Assembly: GCF_014287515.2 (NCBI RefSeq)
Contig: NZ_CP092473.1
Span: 3,445,501-3,509,500, forward strand
DNA length: 64,000 nt
Reading direction: 5' to 3'
Source: Roseburia rectibacter
GTDB taxonomy: Bacteria > Bacillota > Clostridia > Lachnospirales > Lachnospiraceae
Position numbers and translations under genes: made by a program
Notes under the pieces: generated by a model
Database searches by the model: none
Told to the model about the DNA's origin: nothing
Seen by the model: only the letters and a program-made list of their open reading frames with translations
Shown here: one piece after another, positions 9,132 through 18,651 of the stretch
Numbering within the stretch: the stretch's first letter is position 1
How the letters are laid out: each line of letters begins with the position of its first letter

Positions 9132-10481
9132 TTAAAGCATGATCTTTGTGATCAGGTCTGCTAATTTTTTTGCTTCCTCATCGATCACGTGCTGATCTTT
9201 TCCCTCGATCATTACACGGACAAGCGGTTCTGTACCGGATGGACGGATCAGCACTCTTCCTTCTCCATTAAATTTCTGCTCTAATTTTGCAACGGCATCC
9301 GCGATCTCCTGATAATCCATGAAATTATCTTTTTTATGGTTTGGCACCTTTGCATTTACAAGTGCCTGCGGCAATACTTCCATGACAGATGCAAGTTCTG
9401 ATAATGGCTTTTTCGTTTTTACCATAACTTCAAGCAGATGAAGTGCGGAAAGCAGTCCGTCTCCCGTTGTATTATCATCGAGGAAGATAACGTGTCCTGA
9501 CTGTTCGCCTCCGATATTATATCCATGTTCTCTCATATTTTCAAGGACGTATCTGTCTCCAACCTTTGTCTTTTCCACATGAATGCCTTCACGCTCTCCC
9601 ATCAATGAAAAACCAAGATTTGTCATTACAGTGACAACGATCGTATTCTTTTTTAAGGTGCCTTTCTGTTTCATATAATTACCGCAGATCGCCATGATCT
9701 GATCTCCATCGACCAGTTCGCCCTTTTCGTCCACAGCAAGCATACGGTCTGCATCCCCATCGAATGCAATACCAACGGCGGCATTTTCATAAACTACTCT
9801 GGCTTTTAATTCGTCCATATGCGTCGAACCACAGTTTGCATTGATATTGGTTCCATCCGGTTCTGTATGGATCGCCACCAGATCAGCTCCAAGATCTTTC
9901 AATGCTTTCACGGATGTATAATGAGCAGCTCCCTCTGCGCAGTCAACCACGATCTTCATGCCTGTCAGATCAACAGGAACACATTTTTTCATGAACTCTA
10001 CATATTCATCCCGCAAGTCAAAACGGTAATCAATCTTACCCACTCCGGAACCGATCGGCAGATTAACATCTTTCATATTATTGCGGATCAGTGCTTCAAT
10101 CTCATCTTCAAGCTCATCAGAAAGTTTATATCCCTCACCGTTAAAAAACTTGATTCCATTAAATTCCATCGGGTTATGAGACGCAGAGATAACAACTCCG
10201 GCATCCACTTTATGTTTTCTTGTCAGATATGCAATTGCAGGTGTCGGCATTACCCCAACAAAAATAGCATTCGCTCCAACGGAACAGATTCCTGCCATCA
10301 GTGCACTCGCAAGCATTCCTCCTGAAATTCTCGTATCACAGCCAACAATAATAGTTGCCTGATGTTCCTGCTCTTTCGTAAGCACATAAGCTCCCGCCTG
10401 TCCAAGTTTTGTTGCAAGCTCGATCGTAAGTTCTGATCCTGCTACTCCACGCACACCATCTGTACCAAACATTCTTGCCAT
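9132..10481 (-). CDS. glmM: Phosphoglucosamine mutase
   Basis: Interconverts glucosamine-6-P and glucosamine-1-P for UDP-GlcNAc and peptidoglycan synthesis. It has 449 residues from ATG 10481, chosen because GGAGG lies 8 bases upstream and the protein then begins [12 protein letters not shown]. The phosphoserine loop is ISASHNP with Ser101, the metal loop DGDADR is at 241-246, and the phosphate-binding RPSGTEP lies near 420. It follows cdaR by 27 bp. The cdaA-cdaR-glmM order is conserved in many Firmicutes, where GlmM interacts with and inhibits CdaA. Confidence 0.97.
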   Translation of the reverse strand: MARMFGTDGVRGVAGSELTIELATKLGQAGAYVLTKEQEHQATIIVGCDTRISGGMLASALMAGICSVGANAIFVGVMPTPAIAYLTRKHKVDAGVVISASHNPMEFNGIKFFNGEGYKLSDELEDEIEALIRNNMKDVNLPIGSGVGKIDYRFDLRDEYVEFMKKCVPVDLTGMKIVVDCAEGAAHYTSVKALKDLGADLVAIHTEPDGTNINANCGSTHMDELKARVVYENAAVGIAFDGDADRMLAVDEKGELVDGDQIMAICGNYMKQKGTLKKNTIVVTVMTNLGFSLMGEREGIHVEKTKVGDRYVLENMREHGYNIGGEQSGHVIFLDDNTTGDGLLSALHLLEVMVKTKKPLSELASVMEVLPQALVNAKVPNHKKDNFMDYQEIADAVAKLEQKFNGEGRVLIRPSGTEPLVRVMIEGKDQHVIDEEAKKLADLITKIML

Positions 10482-10508
10482 TGTATTTCCTCCAGTTATC
10501 ATTTTCTT

Positions 10509-11828
10509 TTATTCTGTTTTAGAAGCATTCTTTTTGCTGCTTTCTGTTGCTTTTGTTTCATTTTCCGTATTTTCGACAGTAATATCAACCGGTATCCGTA
10601 CGGTTTTCACCTGATAAAGTTCATTATCAACATCTATATCTGCAGCAACCTTATGTTCACCATTTCCATATCCCTGCAGATTGACAGTACCTGTAATATC
10701 ATCTGCTGACAACTTTTTAATATCACTTTCAGCTCCGGTGATCTCAACCTCGATCGTTTCTTCTGTAATCTTTGCCTTTGCCTCATCCGGAATGTTTTCA
10801 AGAGTAAATGCCGATGCATCCACCTCAAACGTCTTTGTTGTGATCGGTTCTACTTTTACCTTCACTTCCACTTTTGCATCTGCTGCAAGTACAAGTGAAG
10901 TTCCATCCGGAAGATAAGATGTAATATCCACAGTTGTCTCAACGTCTTCCGTCGCACCGCTCATATCTAATACCTCATCCGGTATCGTGATCTTAGTCAC
11001 CTTGTTAAGTACATCTGTCTCTCCTTTGATCCGGACTTTTTTCGGGCTGTAGGTAATTCCTTTTAACGTATACCCGGATGCCACATTTCCTTTTGTCTGG
11101 AACGAAAGATCTACATCTTTTGTATTTAATATCTGTGCCGTGATCGTAACGGTATTGATATTCATTTTTAACTTTGAGGCATCAATCTCATTGCCATCCG
11201 CATCATATAAAACCGGTACCACCGTATCCGTCACATCCGATGACATTCCATCAACATTGATCGTTGCAACCACCGTACTGATCTGGCTTGTAACAGAAGA
11301 AGGTCCTGATATTTTCAAAAGATTCGATGTTACGATTGAAACATCTCCGAGTGCACAGCCGTTCATGACCGTACCCTCCGTGTTTGCAGTAATCTTTTTC
11401 TGTACATTTCCAAGGTCTTCCACTGTTACATCCAGATACTGCTGTTTGGATGAAATGGTAACCGTATTACTGTTATATTTACTGCACGTAATTGTAATCG
11501 GAACACGGCAAATGCCGTCCCCTTCCACATATTCAATCTTTTCCATATCTGCAACAGCGGTAAAATCCGTGTTGGATAGCTTTTCCAGAATACTTCGTTT
11601 TGCAGATGCCGTAAACGTAACAGTATTTTTTCCACCAAGTGTCTCGGAATACTTTCCATTTGAAGTAAGATAATCCATATTATCCTGCGTCACACTGATC
11701 GTATACTGTGCGGGTTTGACCGGATCATCAATATTGACCACCACAATCCACAAAGCGATCGCAAATAATAAAGCCAGTACTTTGAGGCCAAGATTATTCG
11801 TCAGTTTTTTTACGAGATTCTTTAACAT
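10509..11828 (-). CDS. cdaR: YbbR-domain regulator of the diadenylate cyclase
   Basis: 439 residues: one N-terminal membrane anchor (ALLFAIALWIVVVNI, about 20-35) followed by repeated extracytoplasmic YbbR domains and a short lysine-rich tail. In other Firmicutes this protein binds membrane CdaA and modulates its activity. The ATG at 11828 has GGAGG upstream; an earlier ATG at 11855 lacks this. It overlaps the end of cdaA by 35 bp, which indicates coupled translation. Confidence 0.92.
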   Translation of the reverse strand: MLKNLVKKLTNNLGLKVLALLFAIALWIVVVNIDDPVKPAQYTISVTQDNMDYLTSNGKYSETLGGKNTVTFTASAKRSILEKLSNTDFTAVADMEKIEYVEGDGICRVPITITCSKYNSNTVTISSKQQYLDVTVEDLGNVQKKITANTEGTVMNGCALGDVSIVTSNLLKISGPSSVTSQISTVVATINVDGMSSDVTDTVVPVLYDADGNEIDASKLKMNINTVTITAQILNTKDVDLSFQTKGNVASGYTLKGITYSPKKVRIKGETDVLNKVTKITIPDEVLDMSGATEDVETTVDITSYLPDGTSLVLAADAKVEVKVKVEPITTKTFEVDASAFTLENIPDEAKAKITEETIEVEITGAESDIKKLSADDITGTVNLQGYGNGEHKVAADIDVDNELYQVKTVRIPVDITVENTENETKATESSKKNASKTE

Positions 11829-12708
11829 CCTTAAGCCTCCTTCTCCATGATTCAATTTTGCTTACTTTCTTTTCACGCCGCTGTATGTATGCAAGTTTAT
11901 TTTTTAAGAACTCTGCATCCACATTGCGGTACAATTCACCACCCATGGCAATGGAAACTTTTCCTGTTTCCTCTGAAACAACGATCGTAAGTGAATCACT
12001 TACTTCACTGATTCCGACTGCTGCACGATGCCTTGTTCCAAGATCCTTGCTGATACTTAAGGAATCTGTAAGCGGCAGATAACAGGTTGCAGAAACCACT
12101 CTGTCTCCCCGCACGATCACTGCACCGTCATGAAGCGGCGTATTTTTTTCAAAAATATTGATGAGAAGCTGACTTGTCAGTATTCCATCCACCGCAATTC
12201 CTGTTCTTTCATACTCTGACAGGACAATTTCATCTTCAATAACGATCAGTGCACCTGTTTTGACCTTTCCCATCTCATAGCATGCCTTTACCAGTTCATT
12301 GATCGTTTTATCTGTAAATTTTGCAATTTCCCCTTTTGAAAAATCAAACGCGAAAAAAGAAGTAAGGAAGTTCTTCTGTCCAAGATTTTCCAGTGCCTTT
12401 CTGATCTCCGGCTGAAAAATAATAACTATGGCAGTAATAGCGACGCTTAATGTGTTCTTTGCGATCCAGATGATCGTATTCATCTGAAATACAGCCGCAA
12501 CCAGAACAAACAGCAGTATTACCATAATACCTTTTAACAGTACCCATGCTCTTGTATTTTTGATCCACACAAGCATATAATAAAACAGAAATGTTATGAT
12601 AAGAATTTCCACAATATCTGTCATTGTAATCTTTGGTAAATTTAAATAAATAGACGCTTTTTCCCAAAATGCGCCCATGGTCGCCATCGCATTCTGCACC
12701 TGCTTCAC
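11794..12708 (-). CDS. cdaA: Membrane diadenylate cyclase (c-di-AMP synthase)
   Basis: Makes c-di-AMP from two ATP. There are three N-terminal hydrophobic segments (about 31-47, 57-75, 80-98), then the DAC/DisA_N domain with the catalytic DGA at 194-196 (LHDGAVIVRG) and RHR at 226-228 (GTRHRAAVGISE). The frame starts with GTG at 12708 behind AAAGGA. In-frame ATGs at 12687 and 12678 are possible alternatives, and the choice is uncertain. It is followed by cdaR and glmM, the standard CdaA operon. c-di-AMP normally controls K+/osmolyte balance and cell-wall integrity. Confidence 0.96.
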   Translation of the reverse strand: MKQVQNAMATMGAFWEKASIYLNLPKITMTDIVEILIITFLFYYMLVWIKNTRAWVLLKGIMVILLFVLVAAVFQMNTIIWIAKNTLSVAITAIVIIFQPEIRKALENLGQKNFLTSFFAFDFSKGEIAKFTDKTINELVKACYEMGKVKTGALIVIEDEIVLSEYERTGIAVDGILTSQLLINIFEKNTPLHDGAVIVRGDRVVSATCYLPLTDSLSISKDLGTRHRAAVGISEVSDSLTIVVSEETGKVSIAMGGELYRNVDAEFLKNKLAYIQRREKKVSKIESWRRRLKDVKESRKKTDE

Positions 12709-12738
12709 TTTCCTTTCCGCTATCTGTATTTAAAACAA

Positions 12739-13737
12739 CTAATCCAGCAGATCTTCGTCAATCTCCATTTCTTCTGCGAAACGCTTTTTTGTCATACGGT
12801 CCTGCTCTTCTTTTCCGCCGAATCTGGTCACTTTTTTATCCGTACCTGCAACAATCGCTTTTGGCACAGCTTTTACATAATAATAATATTCATCATCTTC
12901 AAACTGAAGTCTCTCTGTTCTTGAATAATCCAGATTAAAAAATAAGAACTGGATCCCAAACGCAATCACACAGGAAATAATACTTCCCACCAGGATTGTA
13001 ACCGTTTTCCCGCTGATTCCAAGTACCATATCCCCTGCAATCATGCCAACTGCCTCGAACAGAATACCAAAAATAATTGCGACCGCCCATGCATGTTCAA
13101 TGGACATTCTACGTATAATGTAAACGATGACAAGAGTAACTACCATAATTGCAAGTACAAGATACATTTCCCTATTGCCCAGAAGCTGATTTAATGCAAC
13201 AACGATCTTTGACGTTGCTGCTTCCTTCTCATCCACTCCACCAAGTGTTGTCGCATTCTGCTTTACACCATTTAAGAAGAAGTAGAGAATGATTCCACAG
13301 ACCATTGAAAACATGGAATATAATTCCCGTAAAAGTCCCATACCAACCGGCATCACAAACGGAATATTTAATCCGAAACAGATCGGTGTCAAAAACACTC
13401 CATATTCGTTTTTTGGAGAGAAACGAAAGTACAGAATGTAGATCAGAATAAACAAGATAAGTGCTACAATACATACTTCCAGAGAAAGTGCATACATATC
13501 CGCAAGAATCAATACAGAACCAATAAAGACAATTCCTCCGACCGGAAGGATCGAACAGATAAGTGCCAGGATCAGCGCGATTGGTGTACTGCTGATTTTT
13601 TCCATGTAGCCGATATTATGATTTATCATTAAAAATGCTGTGAGTGCAACAGCAAATTTTATAACCGGTGTAATGTATATATCATATTTTCCATAAAAAC
13701 GCGTTAACTTTTCTTTTAATTCCAATAAGGTTGTCAT
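12739..13737 (-). CDS. Unidentified polytopic membrane protein upstream of cdaA
   Basis: I do not recognise a named family. The 332-residue protein has about eight hydrophobic segments between residues 20 and 270 and then a charged cytoplasmic C-terminus with a tyrosine run (DDEYYYYVK) and acidic end (EEMEIDEDLLD). The ATG at 13737 is behind GGAGAT and belongs to the repeated hairpin/SD module; an ATG at 13749 is not supported. It is 30 bp upstream of cdaA and 55 bp downstream of another small membrane protein, so it is very likely cotranscribed with the c-di-AMP genes. A role linked to c-di-AMP or the envelope is inference from position only. Confidence 0.6.
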   Translation of the reverse strand: MTTLLELKEKLTRFYGKYDIYITPVIKFAVALTAFLMINHNIGYMEKISSTPIALILALICSILPVGGIVFIGSVLILADMYALSLEVCIVALILFILIYILYFRFSPKNEYGVFLTPICFGLNIPFVMPVGMGLLRELYSMFSMVCGIILYFFLNGVKQNATTLGGVDEKEAATSKIVVALNQLLGNREMYLVLAIMVVTLVIVYIIRRMSIEHAWAVAIIFGILFEAVGMIAGDMVLGISGKTVTILVGSIISCVIAFGIQFLFFNLDYSRTERLQFEDDEYYYYVKAVPKAIVAGTDKKVTRFGGKEEQDRMTKKRFAEEMEIDEDLLD

Positions 13738-13779
13738 ACTAATCTCCATTCCTGCATGCGAAAACTCTCATTTTCCACA
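13735..13779 (-). repeat. Hairpin plus SD module before the 12739-13737 gene
   Basis: Read on the minus strand, a short hairpin (GTGGAAAAT paired with GTTTTCGCAT) is followed by GCAGGAATGGAGATTAGTATG ending in the start codon. It matches the modules at 37464-37506 and 38381-38417, so different, unrelated genes share the same translation-initiation region. Confidence 0.6.
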
Positions 13780-13792
13780 TTACTTTCTGTTG

Positions 13793-14218
13793 TCATTCCC
13801 AGTCTTTGTTTCCGTTTGATTTCAACCGTTCTTCCCGCAGATACATTGCATTGATCTTTTTTAAACCCGCATAGTATTTTTTTACCTTTTTCCTGCCATA
13901 AGTATATTTCACATTAAAAATAATATATGTAGCCAGAAGATAAATTACCATAAAAACTCCATATAATATTCCCAACGTAATGGCAGATTGTATAAGATCC
14001 ATATTATTGATCTGCTTCATCAGTGTTTCCATGGAATAGAGTACCCATAGTCCTAACATTATAAAAAAGGCAATCGTGCCGATCACAAAACTTTTTAAAA
14101 GCTGTAATGCCACATAATCTTTCCTTGCATACTGGATCATTGGTTTGCAGCTTTTTCCATCGTTTGCATCAAATTTTGCTATTTTTATCATACTGTGCAG
14201 TCGTTGTTCATTGACCAT
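13793..14218 (-). CDS. Small two-TM membrane protein, unidentified
   Basis: 141 residues with two clear membrane segments (about 45-66 and 80-103), a basic N-terminal cytoplasmic stretch and a lysine/tyrosine-rich C-terminus. No family recognised. It lies between yvyF (terminator-like hairpin in between) and the larger membrane protein, same strand, and may be the first gene of the cdaA transcript. Reality as a gene is supported by length, good hydrophobic pattern and tight spacing. Confidence 0.55.
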   Translation of the reverse strand: MVNEQRLHSMIKIAKFDANDGKSCKPMIQYARKDYVALQLLKSFVIGTIAFFIMLGLWVLYSMETLMKQINNMDLIQSAITLGILYGVFMVIYLLATYIIFNVKYTYGRKKVKKYYAGLKKINAMYLREERLKSNGNKDWE

Positions 14219-14263
14219 GCTGCGTTTCCTTTCTCATACCAGGCTGTATTTTATATCACATGA

Positions 14264-14295
14264 TAATAAAGCAGGACCACCTGTCAGGCCCTGCT
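14264..14295 (-). terminator. Probable terminator after yvyF
   Basis: Minus-strand hairpin GCAGGGCC / GGTCCTGC with a short loop, followed by TTTATTAT. The T-run is weak, so partial readthrough into the cdaA genes is possible. Confidence 0.5.
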
Positions 14296-14301
14296 CTCTT
14301 C

Positions 14302-14700
14302 TTATAAGAAACGCATTCTGTTTCCGTCGCGCTCTTTTTTCGGTGGTTCTATAGGCTTTGGTTTTTCGATCGAGTTTGCGAATGAATCTGCCATTGCAGC
14401 TTTACACTTTTCACAAAAACGTCCTGTCCGAATCGGTCTGCCGCAATGTTCACAGGTAATCCCATCAAGTGATGCTTCTGACAGTGAAAGTCTCTCTTCC
14501 CTGATCCATTGCTTGATCTGTTTCACCGACACATCATTATCCTCGGAAACCTGATTCACAGAAGCATCCGGATGATCATCAAGATACTGTTTTACTTTCT
14601 GAAACTTTTCTTCCAGTTTCTTTCTGCAGGCATCGCATAACGGTGCGCCCCCCATATAGTTAAATAAACGTCCACAACCTTTGCAATTTTTTACTTCCAT
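14302..14700 (-). CDS. yvyF: Flagellar operon protein YvyF (TIGR03826-type)
   Basis: 132 residues. An N-terminal zinc-ribbon pair (CKGCGRLF near 5-12 and CDAC near 22-25), a helix-turn-helix-like middle (VNQVSEDNDVSVKQIKQWIREERL) and a C-terminal zinc ribbon (CEHCGRPI and CEKC). This order matches YvyF of Bacillus, whose gene lies between comFC and flgM. Here it also follows comFC. The start at 14700 has AGGAGG upstream. The exact function in flagellar gene control is not well defined. Confidence 0.85.
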   Translation of the reverse strand: MEVKNCKGCGRLFNYMGGAPLCDACRKKLEEKFQKVKQYLDDHPDASVNQVSEDNDVSVKQIKQWIREERLSLSEASLDGITCEHCGRPIRTGRFCEKCKAAMADSFANSIEKPKPIEPPKKERDGNRMRFL

Positions 14701-14741
14701 ACTGGCATGACCTCCTGTCATTCTGTCATTCTGTCAATCTG

Positions 14742-15488
14742 TCAATACCCTTCTCCGATACTAATACAGATATAATATATTTTTTTCACACCTGACTCTT
14801 TCAGGGTTTTTGATATTTCGTCCATCGTACTTCCTGTTGTATATATATCATCCACAAGTACGACTTTCTTATATTTTACTATATCTGATGTCAATTGGAA
14901 AGCATTTTTTAAATTACTGCGTCTCTGTAAATCATTTAACTCTTTCTGGGGTGTTGTATTTCTCACTCTTTTTATCAGATGCCTCTCAACAGGAATCCCC
15001 GTCTTTCTCCCAAGTGCCTGCGCAAATACTTCGGCCTGATTGTATCCACGCAGTCGTTTTTTCCGTGGAAACATAGGAACCGGAATCAACACCTCTGCCT
15101 CTGTCCGCTTCAGCCATGTCCCATACTTTTCTATTGCAGCATCCGCATAAAACTCTGCATATTCTCTTTTATTTCCATATTTAAAGCGGTACATTGAATT
15201 TCTTATACCACCCTCATAAACAAACACTGCCTTTCCCTGTGTATACACATGCTTCTTTTTCCCACAATCCGGACAAAACTCTTCCCGCTCATCCACAAGT
15301 GGTTTTCCGCATTTTTTGCATGCAGGTTCTCCTGCCACATGTACTTTGTTTTTACATGACGAACAGATTCCATTTCCTGCCGCATCGATTTCATCACAGA
15401 TTGCACACCTTCGGGGGTAAAGGATTTCAAGTATCTGAAATATTATTTTTCTTCCATATGAGGAAATTCCATTTTTTCCGGTTTTCAT
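14742..15488 (-). CDS. comFC: ComF family protein (phosphoribosyltransferase fold)
   Basis: 248 residues. The N-terminal zinc-binding part has CAIC at 28-31, CSSC at 42-45, CKKC at 57-60 and CPDC at 72-75. It is followed by a type I phosphoribosyltransferase domain with LIPVP near 134-138, RGYNQAE near 147-153 and the PRPP loop VVLVDDIYTTGST at about 209-221. ComFC is needed for DNA uptake in competent Bacillus and is related to GntX. AAAGGA precedes ATG 15488. It starts the long minus-strand block and is divergent from the ABC importer. Confidence 0.92.
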   Translation of the reverse strand: MKTGKNGISSYGRKIIFQILEILYPRRCAICDEIDAAGNGICSSCKNKVHVAGEPACKKCGKPLVDEREEFCPDCGKKKHVYTQGKAVFVYEGGIRNSMYRFKYGNKREYAEFYADAAIEKYGTWLKRTEAEVLIPVPMFPRKKRLRGYNQAEVFAQALGRKTGIPVERHLIKRVRNTTPQKELNDLQRRSNLKNAFQLTSDIVKYKKVVLVDDIYTTGSTMDEISKTLKESGVKKIYYICISIGEGY

Positions 15489-15610
15489 AAGATCCTTTCC
15501 CGATCTCTCCTTGCAAAGGATATCATTTTTACATCATATATACCATAAAGTTTTTCTTAATTTTTTCTTACTATACAGATAAACGGATACACAATACTGA
15601 ATAATAATAG

Positions 15611-15639
15611 TTGACGAAAACGATTCAGGTCTTTATAAT
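15611..15639 (+). promoter_or_regulatory. Sigma-A promoter of the ABC importer
   Basis: TTGACG at 15611-15616 and TATAAT at 15634-15639 are separated by 17 bp. The start codon follows at 15687 with AAAGGAGG. No T-box or riboswitch fold is apparent in the roughly 40-nt leader. Confidence 0.85.
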
Positions 15640-15686
15640 TTGTTTATTAAAAGCGATAACACTTTAAAGTCCTAAAGGAGGATTCT

Positions 15687-16751
15687 ATGAAAAACTACAG
15701 GAAAATTTTATCTGTCGTAATGACAGCAGCCATGGCTGCTTCACTTGCAGCATGCGGAAACAGCACAACAAACACAGGCAGTACAACAAATGCATCATCT
15801 TCCGATGCAGCACAGACATCTGATGCAGCAGCCACCGAAAGCGCTGCTGGCACCTCTTCCGATGGTAAAAAATACACGATCGGTATCTGCCAGCAGTTAG
15901 AGCACCCGGCTCTCGATCAGGCAACACAGGGATTCGAAGACGCTCTGACCGAATTACTCGGCGCTGACAATGTTACCTTTGATCTGCAGAATGCACAGGG
16001 CGAGCAGGCAAACTGCGCAACCATCAATAACGGGTTCGTATCTAACAACTATGATCTGATCATGGCAAATGCAACAACTGCACTGCAGTGTGCAGCATCA
16101 GCGACCAGCACGATCCCTGTTATCGGAACTTCTGTCACAGACTATGCAACTGCACTTGATATTGACAACTGGACAGGTTCCACTGGAACAAACGTATCCG
16201 GAACAGCAGATCTTGCCCCGATCGACCAGCAGGAAGACATGCTTGTCGAATTATTCCCGGATGCCAAAAATGTCGGTATTCTTTACTGCTCCGCAGAACC
16301 GAACTCCGCTTATCAGGCAGCAGAGTTTGAAAAAGCCCTCGATGAGGACAATATTTCCTATAAAGAATACACTGTATCGGATTCCAACGACATTGCTTCT
16401 GTCGTACAGAGTGCCGTCAGCGACTGTGATGTTCTCTATATTCCGACTGACAATACCATGGCAGGCAATACTGAATCCATCAACAATATCGCCCTTCCGG
16501 CAGGTGTTCCGATCATTGCCGGTGAGGAAGGTATCTGCTCCGGCTGTGGTGTAGCCACCCTTTCCATCAGCTACTATGACATCGGATATGCTGCAGGTAA
16601 AATGGCATACGATGTTTTAGTAAACGGCGCTGATATCTCTACCATGGATGTACAGTATGCAGAAAATGTTACAAAAGAGTACAATGCAGATATCTGTTCA
16701 CAGCTTGGCATCACTGTTCCGGATGACTATACAGCCATCGCTGCTGAATAA
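15687..16751 (+). CDS. ABC transporter substrate-binding lipoprotein (TrpX/ABC_sub_bind family)
   Basis: 354 residues. Lipoprotein signal peptide with lipobox SLAAC (Cys near 23), then a Ser/Thr/Ala-rich linker and a type I periplasmic-binding fold starting KKYTIGICQQLEHPALDQATQGFED. That opening and the later VGILYCSAEPNSAYQAAEF and VLYIPTDNTMAG stretches are typical of the YckB/TrpX-like group. These receptors work with a branched-chain-amino-acid-type permease and one ATPase, both encoded next. TrpX-like members have been linked to tryptophan or other aromatic uptake, but the ligand here is not determinable. Confidence 0.9.
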   Translation: MKNYRKILSVVMTAAMAASLAACGNSTTNTGSTTNASSSDAAQTSDAAATESAAGTSSDGKKYTIGICQQLEHPALDQATQGFEDALTELLGADNVTFDLQNAQGEQANCATINNGFVSNNYDLIMANATTALQCAASATSTIPVIGTSVTDYATALDIDNWTGSTGTNVSGTADLAPIDQQEDMLVELFPDAKNVGILYCSAEPNSAYQAAEFEKALDEDNISYKEYTVSDSNDIASVVQSAVSDCDVLYIPTDNTMAGNTESINNIALPAGVPIIAGEEGICSGCGVATLSISYYDIGYAAGKMAYDVLVNGADISTMDVQYAENVTKEYNADICSQLGITVPDDYTAIAAE

Positions 16752-16777
16752 AAATATTTTTGATAAGGGGTTTTCCT

Positions 16778-17725
16778 ATGACAATACTTATGTCTTTAGA
16801 CCCGATGGCTCTCTTCCGCTCCATGCCCGGCGCATTCGCGCAGGGGCTGGTCTGGGGGCTGATGGCACTGGGTGTATATATTACATACAGACTTTTGGAT
16901 TTTGCTGACCTTACCGTAGACGGTTCTCTTGCCACCGGCGGTGCCGTTGCCGTAATGCTGATCCGCTCCGGCATGCACCCATGGGCAGCACTTATTTTTG
17001 CATTTTTAGCAGGCATGGCAGCCGGATTTATTACCGGAATCCTGCACACTGCACTCGGAATTCCCGGAATCCTTGCCAGTATTCTGACACAGATCTCCCT
17101 CTATTCCATTAACTTAAATATTATGGGAAGTTCCAATCAGGCTGTCAGTGTTGACAAGTATCCATTAGTGGTTTCCCTGCGGTATATTTCGGATTCTTCT
17201 TCCACAAAAATCCGTTTATTTATCACCTGTGTCCTGTTCTGTGTTGCAGTCGTAGCACTTTTATACTGGTATTTCGGGACAGAACAGGGACATGCGATCC
17301 GTGCAACCGGATGTAACCGCCAGATGGCGCGTGCACAGGGTATCAATACCGATTTCCATACTGTCGTTGCGCTGATGATCTCAAATGGTCTCGTCGGTCT
17401 GTGCGGTGGTCTTTACGCACAATATCAGGGAGCTGCAGACGTCAACATGGGACGTGGTGCCATTGTAATCGGACTTGCCGCTGTCATCATCGGTGAGGTC
17501 CTCTTTGGAAAATTATGTGCTGGAAAGCATCTAGCATTTGCGTATACCATGTTTTCTGTAATCGGTGGAGCGATCATCTACTATATTGTAATGAATATCG
17601 TATTGTGGCTGAAACTTCCGTCTGATGACTTAAAACTGTTTTCCGCCATCGTCGTGGCGATTTTCCTTGCATTCCCGTATCTCAAGTCCAAATACGGCAG
17701 GAAAGGGGTGTCTGTCAATGGCTGA
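16778..17725 (+). CDS. ABC importer permease (BPD_transp_2 / TrpY-like)
   Basis: 315 residues, about eight to nine membrane segments. The early ALGVYITYRLLDFADLTVDGSLATGGAV pattern (about 30-57) is the family hallmark, and a later LGI-type coupling loop lies around ATGCNRQMARAQGI. The ATG at 16778 lies behind AAGGGG; the TTG at 16760 is not needed. It starts 26 bp after the receptor gene and overlaps the ATPase gene by 8 bp, so the three genes form one operon. Confidence 0.9.
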   Translation: MTILMSLDPMALFRSMPGAFAQGLVWGLMALGVYITYRLLDFADLTVDGSLATGGAVAVMLIRSGMHPWAALIFAFLAGMAAGFITGILHTALGIPGILASILTQISLYSINLNIMGSSNQAVSVDKYPLVVSLRYISDSSSTKIRLFITCVLFCVAVVALLYWYFGTEQGHAIRATGCNRQMARAQGINTDFHTVVALMISNGLVGLCGGLYAQYQGAADVNMGRGAIVIGLAAVIIGEVLFGKLCAGKHLAFAYTMFSVIGGAIIYYIVMNIVLWLKLPSDDLKLFSAIVVAIFLAFPYLKSKYGRKGVSVNG

Positions 17726-18521
17726 AATGTTAAAACTTGATAATATCCATAAAACTTTTAATCCAGGAACCATCAATGAAAAAGTTGCACTAAACGGTGT
17801 CAACCTGACCTTAGAGGAAGGTGATTTCGTCACTGTCATCGGAGGAAATGGTGCCGGTAAATCAACTACGTTAAACGCAGTTGCCGGTGTATGGCCGATC
17901 GATTCCGGTAAAATATATATCGGAGGCGATGACGTTACTAAGTTATCCGAACACAAACGTGCCAAATATCTCGGACGTGTATTTCAGGACCCAATGACCG
18001 GAACCGCAACCACTATGTCAATTGAAGAAAACATGGCAATTGCAGCAAGACGTGGAGAAAAACGCGGGCTCTCCTGGGGTATCACCCATCAGGAACGTGA
18101 CACTTACCGGGAGCTGCTCAAAACCTTAGATCTCGGACTTGAAGACCGTCTCACCAGCAAAGTCGGTCTGCTTTCCGGTGGACAACGCCAGGCGATCACA
18201 CTTTTAATGGCTTCGATCAAAAAGCCAAAACTTTTACTGTTAGATGAACACACTGCTGCACTTGACCCAAAAACTGCCGCAAAAGTGCTTGAGATTTCCG
18301 ATAAGATTATCTCAGAAAATCATCTGACCGCCATGATGGTCACACACAATATGAAGGATGCCATCGTACATGGCAATCGTCTGATCATGATGCATGAGGG
18401 AAAAGTGATTTTAAATATCTCCGGGGAAGAAAAAAAGAAACTGACTGTCGAGGATCTTCTCCATCAGTTTGAGAAAGTCAGCGGCGAAGAATTTGCCAAT
18501 GATAAAGCGTTGCTTTCATAG
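17718..18521 (+). CDS. ABC importer ATP-binding subunit (TrpZ-like)
   Basis: 267 residues from ATG 17718, which overlaps the permease stop by 8 bp; GGGGTG lies upstream. Walker A GGNGAGKST, signature LSGGQRQ and Walker B LLLLDEHTAALD are all present. The HTAALD form replaces the common PTSALD and is usual in this family. It ends 56 bp before a strong bidirectional terminator. Confidence 0.9.
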   Translation: MAEMLKLDNIHKTFNPGTINEKVALNGVNLTLEEGDFVTVIGGNGAGKSTTLNAVAGVWPIDSGKIYIGGDDVTKLSEHKRAKYLGRVFQDPMTGTATTMSIEENMAIAARRGEKRGLSWGITHQERDTYRELLKTLDLGLEDRLTSKVGLLSGGQRQAITLLMASIKKPKLLLLDEHTAALDPKTAAKVLEISDKIISENHLTAMMVTHNMKDAIVHGNRLIMMHEGKVILNISGEEKKKLTVEDLLHQFEKVSGEEFANDKALLS

Positions 18522-18576
18522 CAACTGCTTTCATAGCAACCACTTACATGCTCCGCATGTATTTATGTAATGAATC

Positions 18577-18646
18577 AAAAAGCTGCCATACAATATGACC
18601 GGTGTTAAAAACTTTTCATCGGCTGCTAATTGTATGGCAGCTTTTT
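18577..18646. terminator. Bidirectional terminator between the ABC importer and recD2
   Basis: An 18-bp perfect inverted repeat (18577-18594 with 18629-18646, core AGCTGCCATACAAT) around a 34-nt loop. It has A/T runs on both outer sides, so it can stop both the plus-strand importer transcript and the minus-strand recD2 transcript. Confidence 0.9.
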
Positions 18647-18651
18647 ATTAT

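Noticed and set aside
15490..15686. T-box for a tryptophan-type ABC importer
   Set aside because: The leader after the promoter is only about 40 nt long and contains no T-box element.
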